In this document: positions 7,819-15,992 of the stretch, in pieces
How positions within the stretch are numbered: position 1 is the stretch's first letter
Layout: each line of letters begins with the position of its first letter
DNA from: DATLFP01 sp035540955
GTDB lineage: Bacteria > Actinomycetota > Acidimicrobiia > Acidimicrobiales > CADCSY01
Direction: 5' to 3'
NCBI GenBank assembly: GCA_035540955.1
Contig: DATLFP010000182.1
Span: 1 to 19,295, forward strand
Length of the DNA stretch: 19,295 nucleotides
Made by a program: the position numbers and the translations under genes
Notes under the pieces: generated by a model
What the model saw: only the letters and a program-made list of their open reading frames with translations
Told to the model about the DNA's origin: nothing
Databases searched by the model: none

Positions 7819-10505
7819 CAGACCGTCTCCACCCGGACGTCGGTGACGGGCGCCGACACGTCGAGCAGGTCGGCCGCCGGGTCATCGGGCTGGTTCCAGA
7901 CGAGGCGAGCCACGCCGCGCGGCACGCCGGGGTCGGCGACCGCCGGCATGGTGAGGGTGGCGCGGCTGCCGATCACCCGGACTTCGTCACCGGAGGCGAC
8001 GCCGAGGCGATCGAGATCGGTCGGGTTCACCTGGAGCGGGCGGGGCGACGCCAGCGGGGCCAGCGACGGCGAGCGTTGCACCAGGGTGCCGGCGTCGTAG
8101 AGCGATCGGGTCACGACCAGTCGCAACGAGTAGCTGTCAGCCGCCGTGGGAGCCGGGAGCGCGCTCCCCGCCGTCCACCGCAGCGGCTCGGGCGCCGTGG
8201 CCGTGCCGCCGGCAGACGCGTCGAGGTCGGCTTCGGGCTCGGTGCCGACCACGGCCTCGGTGGCGGCGGCCTCGGCGTGCGGCTCCGGGCGGGCCTCGTC
8301 CATCGGCACCTCCTCGGCGGCCTCGGCCACCGAGGCGGGCGCCGTCGCCTCACCTTCGGCGGACTCGCTCGTGTCCTCCACCACCGTGGTGAACTCGGTC
8401 TCGCCCTGCTCCGCCGCTGCCACGATCTCGGGGGCCTCGGTCTGCGCCATGGTGGCGGGGTGCGAGGGCGCCGTCGGCTCGCGGCCGACGACGATCCCGT
8501 CGAGCCCCTCGCGCGAGTGCAGGCGGGCGCGGGTGATGCCCGCGTGGCTCGGGGCCAGCCGCTCGATCTCGGCCCAGATCTCCTCGAGCGACTCGAGGCC
8601 GAGGTCGCCGCCCATCCGGTACGCCAGCTCGACGGCGATCATCCAGTCGGGCCGGGCCGTGCCGGGCGCCGTGACCTTCTGGTTGAGCCGGCTGATCCGG
8701 CCCTCGAGGTTGGTGGTGGTGCCGGCCTTCTCCGCGTAGGCCGCGGCCGGCAGCACCACGCCCGCCCGTGCCACCGATGCGGTGCGGTGGGTGTCGACGG
8801 CCACGACGGTGCCGGCGCCGTCGAGGGCCCGCCGGGCCAGCTCGCGGTCGGGGAAGTCGGCGAGCGGGTCGGCACCCAGCAGCACGAGCGTCTGCAGCTC
8901 GCCGGCGGCGGCCGCCTCGAGGATCCCGCGGGCGTCGCGCCCGGTCGTCTCGGGCAGCTCGCCCCATGCGGCGAACCAGACGCGGCCGGCCTCCAGCGAC
9001 ACCCGTCCGGGCAGCAGGCCGGGGGCCAGTCCCATGTCGAGGGCGCCGTGCACGTTGCCGCGCCGGAGCCCCGACAGGAACCGGGCATCGGGCGCGACCT
9101 CGAGCAGGGCAGCGGCCGCCGCCGTGATGCTCTCGGCCGGCTCGGCCAGCGACGGCCGACCGAGCACGCACACGACGGAACCGGTGAGCAGACCGGCGAC
9201 CTCGGGCACCGCCGCGGCCGCCTCCCCCGGGCGGTACCGCACGGTGGTGGTGGCATACCGGGTCATCCCCGTGTCGGCGGCGCTCAGCTCCACGATGTGC
9301 AGACCCCGGTCGACCACCGCCTCGCGGAGGCGGAGGTAGAGGACGGGCAGCTCCTCCTTGATGTCGCCGGTGAGGAGCACGACGACGTCGGCGGCGCACG
9401 CCTCGTCGATGGTCGCACGGGGGAGGCCCAGCACGCACTCGGCCGGCAGCCCGTCACCGAGCTGGCAGTCGACGTCGTCGGTGCCGATCACCGTGCGGGC
9501 CAGCTTCGACCAGGCGTACGCATCCTCGTTGGTGAGGCGAGCGCCACCGAGCACGGCCACCGTGGCGTTCTGGAGCGCGTCGGCGGCGGTGGTCAGCGCC
9601 GCGTCCCAACTCGCCTCCGCGCCGTCGATCAGCGGTGCCACCAGGCGGTCCTCGCCGGTGTTGGCCTCGAAGTCGAACCGGCCCTTGTCGCACAGCCAGC
9701 CGTGGTTGACGGGGTCGACGTCGACCCCGAGCGACCGGACCAGCCGGTTGGACGACGACTGCACCGCCACGCGACAGCCGACCGCGCACGTCGTGCACGT
9801 GGACTCGACCTGGTCGAGGTCCCACGGCCGAGCCTTGAACCGGTAGGGCACCGCGGTGAGGGCGCCGACCGGGCAGATCTGCACGGTGTTGCCGCTGAAG
9901 TACGACGCGAACGGGTCGTCGGGAAAGGTGTTGACCTGGGTCTCGTTCCCCCGGTCGATGAACGAGATCAGCGGGTCGCCGGCGACCTCTCTGGAGAACC
10001 GCGTGCACCGGTCGCAGAGGATGCACCGTTCGCGGTCCATGTACACGAGCGGGCTCAGCGGGATCGGCTTCTCGAAGTGACGCTTCTCCTCGATGAAGCG
10101 CGACTCCCCTGGTCCGAACGCCAGCGTCTGGTCCTGCAGCGGGCACTCGCCACCCTTGTCGCACACCGGGCAATCGAGCGGGTGGTTGATCAGCAGGAAC
10201 TCGAGGACGCCGTCCTGGGCCTTCTTGGTCACGTCGGACTCGGTGTCGACGACCATCCCCTCGGCGACCGGGAGCATGCACGCCGGCTGGAGGGACGGGC
10301 CCCGCCCGGTGTCGACCTCGACGATGCACATGCGGCACATGCCCACCGGCCGCATCCTCGGGTGGTAGCAGAACCGGGGGATGTAGGTCCCGTGCCGCTC
10401 GGCGGCGGCGATCAGCAGCTCGTCGGGCCGGGCCTCGACGACCTGACCGTTGATCGTCACGCTCACGGCGGTCGGCGCTGCCTCGTCCTGCTCAGTGTCG
10501 GCCAC
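7818..10505 (-). CDS. nuoG: NADH-quinone oxidoreductase subunit G (75-kDa family) with long acidic linker
   Basis: 895 aa; electron-wire subunit. Cluster ligands in order: [2Fe-2S] N1b at C46, C57, C60 and C76; N5 with H108, C112, C115 and C121; N4 with C161, C164, C167 and C211; and the extra N7 motif C237, C240, C244 and C272 (CxxCxxxC then 27 residues then C). N7 is kept in some bacteria such as E. coli and Thermus and lost in mitochondria. A degenerate molybdopterin-oxidoreductase-like domain follows (about 280-678). Residues about 680-787 form a Glu/Ala/Thr/Pro-rich, probably disordered linker. A C-terminal beta-rich domain like the molybdopterin-dinucleotide-binding fold ends the protein (about 788-895). 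The start is GTG with AAGGAGG 8 nt upstream, overlapping nuoF by 14 nt. The TGA shares one base with nuoH. Confidence 0.96.
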   Translation of the reverse strand: MADTEQDEAAPTAVSVTINGQVVEARPDELLIAAAERHGTYIPRFCYHPRMRPVGMCRMCIVEVDTGRGPSLQPACMLPVAEGMVVDTESDVTKKAQDGVLEFLLINHPLDCPVCDKGGECPLQDQTLAFGPGESRFIEEKRHFEKPIPLSPLVYMDRERCILCDRCTRFSREVAGDPLISFIDRGNETQVNTFPDDPFASYFSGNTVQICPVGALTAVPYRFKARPWDLDQVESTCTTCAVGCRVAVQSSSNRLVRSLGVDVDPVNHGWLCDKGRFDFEANTGEDRLVAPLIDGAEASWDAALTTAADALQNATVAVLGGARLTNEDAYAWSKLARTVIGTDDVDCQLGDGLPAECVLGLPRATIDEACAADVVVLLTGDIKEELPVLYLRLREAVVDRGLHIVELSAADTGMTRYATTTVRYRPGEAAAAVPEVAGLLTGSVVCVLGRPSLAEPAESITAAAAALLEVAPDARFLSGLRRGNVHGALDMGLAPGLLPGRVSLEAGRVWFAAWGELPETTGRDARGILEAAAAGELQTLVLLGADPLADFPDRELARRALDGAGTVVAVDTHRTASVARAGVVLPAAAYAEKAGTTTNLEGRISRLNQKVTAPGTARPDWMIAVELAYRMGGDLGLESLEEIWAEIERLAPSHAGITRARLHSREGLDGIVVGREPTAPSHPATMAQTEAPEIVAAAEQGETEFTTVVEDTSESAEGEATAPASVAEAAEEVPMDEARPEPHAEAAATEAVVGTEPEADLDASAGGTATAPEPLRWTAGSALPAPTAADSYSLRLVVTRSLYDAGTLVQRSPSLAPLASPRPLQVNPTDLDRLGVASGDEVRVIGSRATLTMPAVADPGVPRGVARLVWNQPDDPAADLLDVSAPVTDVRVETV

Positions 10506-11799
10506 GAGGGCACCCTCCTTCCTTGACGTGGAGGAGGTACTCGTCGCGGAACCGCTGGACCGACGAGATGATGGGGGCGACGCCCGAGGGCCCGAGCGGG
10601 CAGATCGTCGTCTGCTTGGGCGGCCAGGCGAGACCGGGCGTGATGTTGTCGCCGACATCCAGCAACAGGTCGAGGTCGTCCTCGCGCCCGGTCCCGGTCT
10701 CGATGCGGTGCATGATCTTCTCGAGCCAGGACAGGCCCTCGCGGCACGGCGTGCACTTGCCGCACGACTCGTGGGCGAAGAACCGCACGAGGTTCCACGC
10801 GGCGCGCACCGCGCAGGTGGTGTCGTCCATCACGACGATGCCCGAGCCGAGCATCGACCCGGCCTGCTGCACCTCGTCGATGTCGAGCTTGATGTCGAGG
10901 TGCTCCTCGAAGAGCCACGGGAAGGACGCGCCGACGAGGAACGCCTTGAGCTGGTTCCCGTCGCGGATCCCGGCGCCGTACTCGGGTGCGGTGAACAGGT
11001 CGCGGAAGGTCATCGACGCCAGCTCGACCTCGAAGTTGCCCGGACGGTTCACGTGGCCGGACAGCGTGAACATGCGCATGCCCAACGACCGGTTCACGCC
11101 CATGGCGGCGAACTCGGCGCCGCCGTTGAGCACGATCCACGGCAGGTTCGACAACGTCTCCACGTTGTTCACGATCGTCGGCTGCATGTAGACGCCCTTG
11201 ACGGCCGGGAAGAACGGCGGCTTCAGGCGGGGCATGCCGCGGTGGCCTTCCAGCGACTCGATCAGCGCGGTCTCCTCGCCGACGATGTACGCGCCCGCGC
11301 CCCAGTGGAGCACGACGTCGATGTCGACGCCGGTGCCCATGATGTTCGTGCCGGCGTAGCCGGCGGCATACGCGTCGGTGAGCGCCTGGGCCAGCCGCTC
11401 CTGGGCCAGCGCCATCTCGCCCCGCACGTACAGGAAGACCTGGGCGGAGCCGGTGGCGAAGGCGCAGATGAGCGAACCCTCGATGAGCTGGTGCGGGTCG
11501 CGCTCCATCAGCGGGCGATCCTTGGCGAAGCCGGGCTCGCTCTCGTCGCCGTTGACGACGACGTAGCTGGGCTTGCCCGGCGCCAGGAGGCTCCACTTGC
11601 GGGCGGCCGGGAACCCGGCGCCGCCCGACCGGCCGGTGAGGCCGGACGCCTCGACCTCCGCGTGCACCGCCTCGGGCCCCATGTCGATGGCCTTGCGGAG
11701 GCCCTCGTAGCCGCCGGTGCGCAGGTACCCCTCGAGGGTGTGCCCGTCGTCGACGCCGAACCGGGCCATCACGATCGGCGGTCTCATGGCCTTCGCCAT
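10492..11799 (-). CDS. nuoF: NADH-quinone oxidoreductase subunit F (51-kDa family)
   Basis: 435 aa; binds NADH and FMN and carries [4Fe-4S] cluster N3. The Gly-rich FMN/NADH segment is GRSGGAGFPAARKW (56-69), followed by NGDESEPGFAKDR (83-95) and the GAGAYIVGEETALIESLEG region (168-186). Cluster N3 ligands are C346, C349 and C352 (ESCGKCTPCREG) and C400 (TTICPLGPSG). The start is the ATG at 11799, overlapping the nuoE stop by one base; a second in-frame ATG five codons in (MRPPIV) is possible. The end overlaps nuoG by 14 nt. The C-terminus carries an extra Cys (C430) in a short basic tail. Confidence 0.97.
   Translation of the reverse strand: MAKAMRPPIVMARFGVDDGHTLEGYLRTGGYEGLRKAIDMGPEAVHAEVEASGLTGRSGGAGFPAARKWSLLAPGKPSYVVVNGDESEPGFAKDRPLMERDPHQLIEGSLICAFATGSAQVFLYVRGEMALAQERLAQALTDAYAAGYAGTNIMGTGVDIDVVLHWGAGAYIVGEETALIESLEGHRGMPRLKPPFFPAVKGVYMQPTIVNNVETLSNLPWIVLNGGAEFAAMGVNRSLGMRMFTLSGHVNRPGNFEVELASMTFRDLFTAPEYGAGIRDGNQLKAFLVGASFPWLFEEHLDIKLDIDEVQQAGSMLGSGIVVMDDTTCAVRAAWNLVRFFAHESCGKCTPCREGLSWLEKIMHRIETGTGREDDLDLLLDVGDNITPGLAWPPKQTTICPLGPSGVAPIISSVQRFRDEYLLHVKEGGCPRGRH
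10514..10520 (-). promoter_or_regulatory. Strong ribosome binding site that sets the nuoG start
   Basis: AAGGAGG lies 8 nt before the GTG at 10505 and inside the end of nuoF. It decides the start of nuoG: the frame is open 51 codons further up, but that part is Ser/Arg-rich shadow sequence with no matching ribosome site. Confidence 0.8.
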
Positions 11800-12389
11800 C
11801 ACAGGATCCACACCTTTGGCAGGCCGTCGGCGCCCTTGCCGGACCAGGCCGCGGGCTCGACGTGCTGCCGGACGCGCGTGGTCGTGCCGTGCGGCGGGAA
11901 CTCCGACTCGCGCGAGCCGGCCCGGAGCTCGGCCACCAGCTCGTCGAACCCCACGTGGGACACGTCGTTCACGTAGCGGTAGTTCACGGCGAGGCACGGG
12001 GCGCCGTCGCAAGCGGCGATGCACTCGACGGCCTGGAGCGTGATCAGGCCGTCGTCGGTGGTGGCCCCGGCCTTGACGCCGAGCGTCTCCTCGGCGTGCT
12101 CGATGAGCGCCTCGCTGCCGAGGAGCATGCACGAGATCCCGTTGCAGATGTTCACGAGGTACTTCCCGACCGGCTCCCGCCGGAACATCTCGTAGAACGA
12201 GCACGTGCCGAGCACCTCGGCGGCGGTAAGCCCCAGCAGCTCGGCGATGTGGTCCATCGCCTCGTCGGTGACCCAGCCGTCCTGCTCCTGGGCGACGTGC
12301 AGCAGGGGGATGAGAGCCGACCGGGGCCGCGGGTAGCGACCGATGATCTGCCGCGCCAGCTCCACGTTCTGGGGGGACAGCCGGCCCAT
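11799..12389 (-). CDS. nuoE: NADH-quinone oxidoreductase subunit E (24-kDa family)
   Basis: 196 aa; holds [2Fe-2S] cluster N1a in the NADH-oxidising module with NuoF. Ligands are C82 and C87 (CNGISC) and C123 and C127 (CIAAC). The GTCSFYEMFRREPVGKY segment (61-77) and the thioredoxin-like fold end (APCLAVNYRYVNDVS) are typical. The ATG at 12389 shares one base with the nuoD stop, and GAGGTGG lies about 9 nt upstream; the long open frame further upstream is a shadow of nuoD. The last 35 or so residues are polar and variable. The stop shares one base with nuoF. Confidence 0.96.
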   Translation of the reverse strand: MGRLSPQNVELARQIIGRYPRPRSALIPLLHVAQEQDGWVTDEAMDHIAELLGLTAAEVLGTCSFYEMFRREPVGKYLVNICNGISCMLLGSEALIEHAEETLGVKAGATTDDGLITLQAVECIAACDGAPCLAVNYRYVNDVSHVGFDELVAELRAGSRESEFPPHGTTTRVRQHVEPAAWSGKGADGLPKVWIL

Positions 12390-13705
12390 CAGCGATCCAC
12401 CTCGCCCATGATCGGGTCGACCGAGCTGATGATGGCGACGGCGTCGGCCACCAACCCGCCCCGCAGCATGTGCGGCATCGTCTGCAGGTTCACGAACGAC
12501 GGTCCCCGGATGTGCATGCGGTAGGGCTTGGACGAGCCATCGGACACGAGGTAGCAGCCGAGCTCGCCGCGGGGCGACTCGAGGGCCACGTAGGTCTCGC
12601 CGGCCGGCACCCGGAACCCCTCGGTGAAGATCTTGAAGTGATGGATCAGCGCCTCCATCGACTCGTCGATTCGGGCGCGCGGCGGCGGAGTGACCTTCTT
12701 GTCCTGCACCCGGAAGTCGCCGCTGGGCATGAGGTCGAGGATCTGCTCGACGATGCGGGCCGACTCGCGGATCTCGTTCAGCCGGATGGCGTACCGGTCG
12801 AACACGTCGCCGTAGGTGCCGACGACCACATCGAACTCGACCTGGTCGTACGCGAGATACGGCATCGTCTTGCGGAGGTCCCACGGCACGCCGGTCGAGC
12901 GCAGGATCGGCCCGGTGGCGCCCAGCGCGATCGCCTCCTCCGGCGTGATCACGCCGACGCCCTGGGTCCGCTCCCGCCAGATGGGCTGGCCGGTCATCAG
13001 GGTGTCGTACTCGGTCAGCCGGTCGGGGATGATCGCGAGGATCGACGCCACGTCGTCCTTCCACCCGTCGGGCAGATCGACGGCGACGCCGCCCGGGCGG
13101 ATGTAGTTGTGGTTCATGCGGAGGCCGGTCACCTTTTCGAAGAAGGTGAGGAACAGGTCGCGCTCGCGCCACCCGTAGACCATCATCGACACCGCGCCGA
13201 GGTCCATCCCGTTGGTGGCGAGGAACAGGAAGTGCGACGCCATCCGGTTCAGCTCGCACATGAGCATCCGGATCCACGTGGCCCGCGGCGGCAGCTCCAC
13301 CTCGAGCAGCTCCTCGACGGCGAGCGAGAACACCAGCTCGTTGAAGAACGGGCTGGCGTAGTCCATCCGCGTCGTGTTCGTCGGGCCCTGGAGATAGGTG
13401 AGGTCCTCGCCCGTCTTCTCCATGCCCGTGTGCAGGTAGCCGACGATCGGCTTGGTCCGCAGCACGCACTCGCCCTGCAGCTCGAGCATGAGGCGCAGCA
13501 CACCGTGGGTGCTGGGGTGCTGCGGCCCCATGTTGATGATCATCGTCTCGTCCTCGCTCGGGTCCTCGGGACCGGCTCCGGCCAGCGCCGCCGCCTCCGT
13601 CTCCGAGAGGCGCAGCACGGCGCCCGACTCGATGAGGACCTGCACGGCGCTCTCGAGCGACCGCGGCGCCATCTCCTGCGCGCCCTCGGAGGTGTTCACC
13701 GTCAT
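12389..13705 (-). CDS. nuoD: NADH-quinone oxidoreductase subunit D (49-kDa family)
   Basis: 438 aa; lines the quinone pocket with NuoB. The motif MGPQHPSTHGVLRL starts at residue 59 and contains H63 and H67; H67 matches the His that contacts the quinone headgroup in structures of the family. The RMDYAS Tyr (residue 118) is the likely second quinone-pocket residue. The C-terminus, IISSVDPIMGEVDR, is the standard ending. About 55 residues before the core form an extra N-terminal region with a predicted helix (16-45) and an acidic GPEDPSEDET stretch. The ATG overlaps the nuoC stop by 4 nt (ATGA), which supports the long start. The TGA shares one base with nuoE. Confidence 0.97.
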   Translation of the reverse strand: MTVNTSEGAQEMAPRSLESAVQVLIESGAVLRLSETEAAALAGAGPEDPSEDETMIINMGPQHPSTHGVLRLMLELQGECVLRTKPIVGYLHTGMEKTGEDLTYLQGPTNTTRMDYASPFFNELVFSLAVEELLEVELPPRATWIRMLMCELNRMASHFLFLATNGMDLGAVSMMVYGWRERDLFLTFFEKVTGLRMNHNYIRPGGVAVDLPDGWKDDVASILAIIPDRLTEYDTLMTGQPIWRERTQGVGVITPEEAIALGATGPILRSTGVPWDLRKTMPYLAYDQVEFDVVVGTYGDVFDRYAIRLNEIRESARIVEQILDLMPSGDFRVQDKKVTPPPRARIDESMEALIHHFKIFTEGFRVPAGETYVALESPRGELGCYLVSDGSSKPYRMHIRGPSFVNLQTMPHMLRGGLVADAVAIISSVDPIMGEVDR

Positions 13706-14136
13706 CGGGGCGCCGCCTTGAACTGCACCGGGATGCGCCCGATGGCGTAGTCCTTGCGGAGCGGGTAGCCCTCCCAGTCCTCGGGCATGAGGATGCGCGT
13801 GAGGTCGGGATGACCGTCGAAGGTGATCCCGAACATGTCGAACACCTCACGCTCGAGCGCCTCGGCGCCGGGATGGACGGCGAAGAGCGACTCGATCCGG
13901 GGCTCGGCGGCCGGGACCTGCGCCCGCAGCCGCAGCCGGCGCCGCTCGTTCAGGTCGAGCACGCCGGCGACCACCTCGAAGCGCTCGGGCACGACGTCGT
14001 CGGGGAGCACGCGGTTGCCGTGGCTGAGGTAGTCGACCGCCGTGAGGTCGGTGAGCATCAGGTAGCCCTCGTCGCGCAGGGCGCGGACCGTCGCCGCCCA
14101 TTCCTCGCGTGCGACGTGGCGGATCTCGGCGCCCAC
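13702..14136 (-). CDS. nuoC: NADH-quinone oxidoreductase subunit C (30-kDa family), short form
   Basis: 144 aa; peripheral-arm structural subunit that packs against NuoD. The family signature EREVFDMFGITFDGHPDLTR begins at residue 95 and is followed by ILMPEDWEGYPLRKDY (115-130). The start is a GTG overlapping the nuoB TAG by one base (TAGTG). Only a weak AGGT precedes it, so coupling to nuoB probably drives translation. The frame is open upstream inside nuoB, but that part is Arg-rich shadow sequence. The protein is at the short end for the family, close to a bare 30-kDa core. It is separate from nuoD, unlike the fused NuoCD of E. coli. Confidence 0.93.
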   Translation of the reverse strand: MGAEIRHVAREEWAATVRALRDEGYLMLTDLTAVDYLSHGNRVLPDDVVPERFEVVAGVLDLNERRRLRLRAQVPAAEPRIESLFAVHPGAEALEREVFDMFGITFDGHPDLTRILMPEDWEGYPLRKDYAIGRIPVQFKAAPR

Positions 14137-14717
14137 TACCTGGACCCGGCGCTGATCGTGACGTGTGACGGCTCGGGTGCGTGGCTGTGGCCGAGCTCGA
14201 AGCCGGCGCCGGCGCCGGTCCCCGCCCGGCGCTTGGTGATCTCGCCGGTGCGGATGAGCTCGTGGAGGGTGAGGATGGCGTGGATGAGCGTCTGCGGGTT
14301 GGGCGGGCAGCCGGGGGCGTAGACGTCGACGGGGACGATCTGATCGACGCCCTGGACGATGGCGTAGTTGTTGAACATCCCGCCGCTCGACGCGCACACG
14401 CCCATCGAGATGACCCACTTCGGCTCCATCATCTGGTCGTAGACCTGGCGGAGCACGGGCGCCATCTTCTGGCTCACGCGACCGGCGACGATCATCAGAT
14501 CGGCCTGACGGGGCGACGCCCGGAACACCTCCATGCCGAAGCGGGACAGGTCGTAGTGGGCGGCGCCGGTGGCCATCATCTCGATGGCGCAGCACGCCAG
14601 CCCGAAGGTCGCGGGCCACACGCTGTTGCGACGGGCCCACTTCACGACATCCTCGACGGTGCCGGTGAGGAAGTTGTGGTTCAGCCCCTCGAGGCCCTTG
14701 CCGGTGGGCGGCGACAT
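14136..14717 (-). CDS. nuoB: NADH-quinone oxidoreductase subunit B
   Basis: 193 aa; carries the terminal [4Fe-4S] cluster N2, which reduces quinone. Cluster ligands are visible as the tandem pair C42/C43 (FGLACCAIEMMA), C108 (GVCASSGG) and C137 (PGCPPNP). The amphipathic FRASPRQADLMIVAGRV segment (65-81) is typical. The start is the ATG at 14717, one base overlapping the nuoA stop; the frame is open further upstream, but those 47 codons lie inside nuoA and look unlike NuoB. The C-terminus after about residue 163 is a Gly/Ala/His-containing tail without known role. TAG overlaps the GTG of nuoC by one base. Confidence 0.97.
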   Translation of the reverse strand: MSPPTGKGLEGLNHNFLTGTVEDVVKWARRNSVWPATFGLACCAIEMMATGAAHYDLSRFGMEVFRASPRQADLMIVAGRVSQKMAPVLRQVYDQMMEPKWVISMGVCASSGGMFNNYAIVQGVDQIVPVDVYAPGCPPNPQTLIHAILTLHELIRTGEITKRRAGTGAGAGFELGHSHAPEPSHVTISAGSR

Positions 14718-15175
14718 CAGGCAGCGGCCTCCTCGCGCCCGTCGAGTCCCACCCGGCGAACGGTCGTCATGCCCGTGCGCTCCGCCGAGATGGCCACGTC
14801 GAGGCGGCGGCCGCGCTTGATCGGCCCCCAGTCGAGCCCGCCCTGGCTGATCTCCCACACGAAGGACAGGAAGAACGGCACCACGAAGGCGGCCATGACA
14901 CCGAGCCCGTAGGCCCCGAGGTCACGGAAGACCGTCGCCCACGGGAACAGGAAGATGATCTCGATGTCGAAGACGATGAAGATCATCGCCACGAGGTAGA
15001 AGGTCACCGGGAAGCGCTCGGGCGGCTCGCGGCTGGGCACGATGCCGCACTCGTAGGGCGCCTCCTTGGCCTCCGTGGTGCGGGAGGGGGCGAGGAGCTT
15101 CGACGCGGTGATCGAGATGATCACGAACGCGACGGCGAGGACGAACATCACCAGCAGCGGGAGATAGTCGTCCAC
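14717..15175 (-). CDS. nuoA: NADH-quinone oxidoreductase subunit A
   Basis: 152 aa; small membrane-arm subunit of complex I (ND3 family) at the junction with the peripheral arm. Three membrane helices lie at about 5-27, 58-80 and 89-111. The signature loop YECGIVPSREPPERF starts at residue 41 and contains C43, the Cys of the quinone-site loop. FDIEIIFLFPWA (69-80) carries D70 and E72. A basic C-terminal tail of about 40 residues follows the last helix and is somewhat longer than in E. coli. The start is GTG with AAGGAGG 5 nt upstream. The TGA shares one base with nuoB. Confidence 0.96.
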   Translation of the reverse strand: MDDYLPLLVMFVLAVAFVIISITASKLLAPSRTTEAKEAPYECGIVPSREPPERFPVTFYLVAMIFIVFDIEIIFLFPWATVFRDLGAYGLGVMAAFVVPFFLSFVWEISQGGLDWGPIKRGRRLDVAISAERTGMTTVRRVGLDGREEAAA

Positions 15176-15180
15176 GGTCC

Positions 15181-15187
15181 CCTCCTT
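15181..15187 (-). promoter_or_regulatory. Strong ribosome binding site of nuoA
   Basis: AAGGAGG lies 5 nt before the GTG start at 15175, inside the 28-bp gap that separates the bc-type genes from nuoA. It is one of the two strongest Shine-Dalgarno sequences in the window, fitting independent ribosome loading at the first nuo gene. The gap is too short to hold a full promoter unless it reaches into the upstream gene. Confidence 0.8.
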
Positions 15188-15203
15188 CCCAGCTGGGCGG
15201 TCG

Positions 15204-15992
15204 TCAGGATGCGGCAGCGGCGCGGGCGGCCATGACGGCCTTGTCGCGCCGGTGCAGGGCGTTGCAGGCCACGCCGAAGATGATCAGCGAACCCAGGGTC
15301 ACGAGGACCGGTGGGAGGCGCTTGTCGCCCAGATCGCGCTCGAGCACGACCGACACCACCGGTTGGGTCGTGTCCGGCTCCGCCGGCGGCGGCGCCTCCC
15401 CGAAGGGCACCTCGACGACGACGGCCCGCTGCACCTGGATGATGGCGTAGTGCGGCGGATGTGACCACGGCACGTTGCTGTCGAAGAACGAGTCGCCTCG
15501 GCCCCCCTTGCGGAAGGCGTCGAGCACGACGTACTCGGACTCGCTGCCGAACATCGGGATCGCGGCGTCGCTCCCGGCGATGCCGGCGCCGGCCGCCGCC
15601 TGCGCCTCGCCCCGGGCCGGATCGTCGGCGGCCAGCTCGGTCCAGGCCGACAGGTCGTGGGCCTCCTCGAGCTGGGCGGCGCTGAGATCCTCGGCGGCCT
15701 GGCTCGTGACCACCTCCCGGAGCTCCCAGCTCGGGCTGTCGCCGACGTAGCCGATGCCGTAGACGGCCCAGATGGTGCCCATGATCACCATCCAGCCGAA
15801 GAACCCGGCGATGGCGACGAGGAACCCGAGGCGGGTGCCGAGGTTCGTGCCGAGGATCAGGTAGATGGATCCCGGCAGCACGACCATCGCGACCGCGAGC
15901 ACGACGATGGCCCGGATCTGCGGGTCCCAGTTGAGCTCGAGGGCGAACACGGTCGACAGGACCGTGGACAGCACCGACGACAGCACGATCAT
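15204..15992 (-). CDS. Unrecognised membrane protein between the bc-type and complex I genes
   Basis: 262 aa; no family recognised. A hydrophobic N-terminal segment (1-18) could be a signal anchor. Clear helices lie at about 27-48 and 54-80. Then comes a soluble region of about 145 residues (81-226) and a last helix (about 227-246) ending in a basic tail (HRRDKAVMAARA). The positive-inside rule puts the tail and the 49-53 loop in the cytoplasm, so the middle domain should face outside. That domain begins GYVGDSPSWE, has an Ala/Glu-rich helical part (99-137) and a Pro-rich segment (199-206). It has one Cys (C243, in the last helix), no CxxCH and no obvious metal site, so a redox role is not indicated. 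It starts by a 4-nt overlap with the dihaem cytochrome c gene, and nuoA follows after 28 bp. Position suggests an accessory or assembly subunit of the quinol:cytochrome c reductase, but this is inference. Confidence 0.85.
   Translation of the reverse strand: MIVLSSVLSTVLSTVFALELNWDPQIRAIVVLAVAMVVLPGSIYLILGTNLGTRLGFLVAIAGFFGWMVIMGTIWAVYGIGYVGDSPSWELREVVTSQAAEDLSAAQLEEAHDLSAWTELAADDPARGEAQAAAGAGIAGSDAAIPMFGSESEYVVLDAFRKGGRGDSFFDSNVPWSHPPHYAIIQVQRAVVVEVPFGEAPPPAEPDTTQPVVSVVLERDLGDKRLPPVLVTLGSLIIFGVACNALHRRDKAVMAARAAAAS

Noticed and set aside
8076..10526. Long plus-strand ORF of 816 codons opposite nuoG
   Set aside because: Shadow of nuoG; composition is Gly/Arg/Asp/Val-rich with no domain, and NuoG has every cluster ligand in place.
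10506..10658. A 51-codon N-terminal extension of NuoG
   Set aside because: The extra part is Ser/Arg-rich shadow of nuoF, and the GTG at 10505 has AAGGAGG at ideal spacing.
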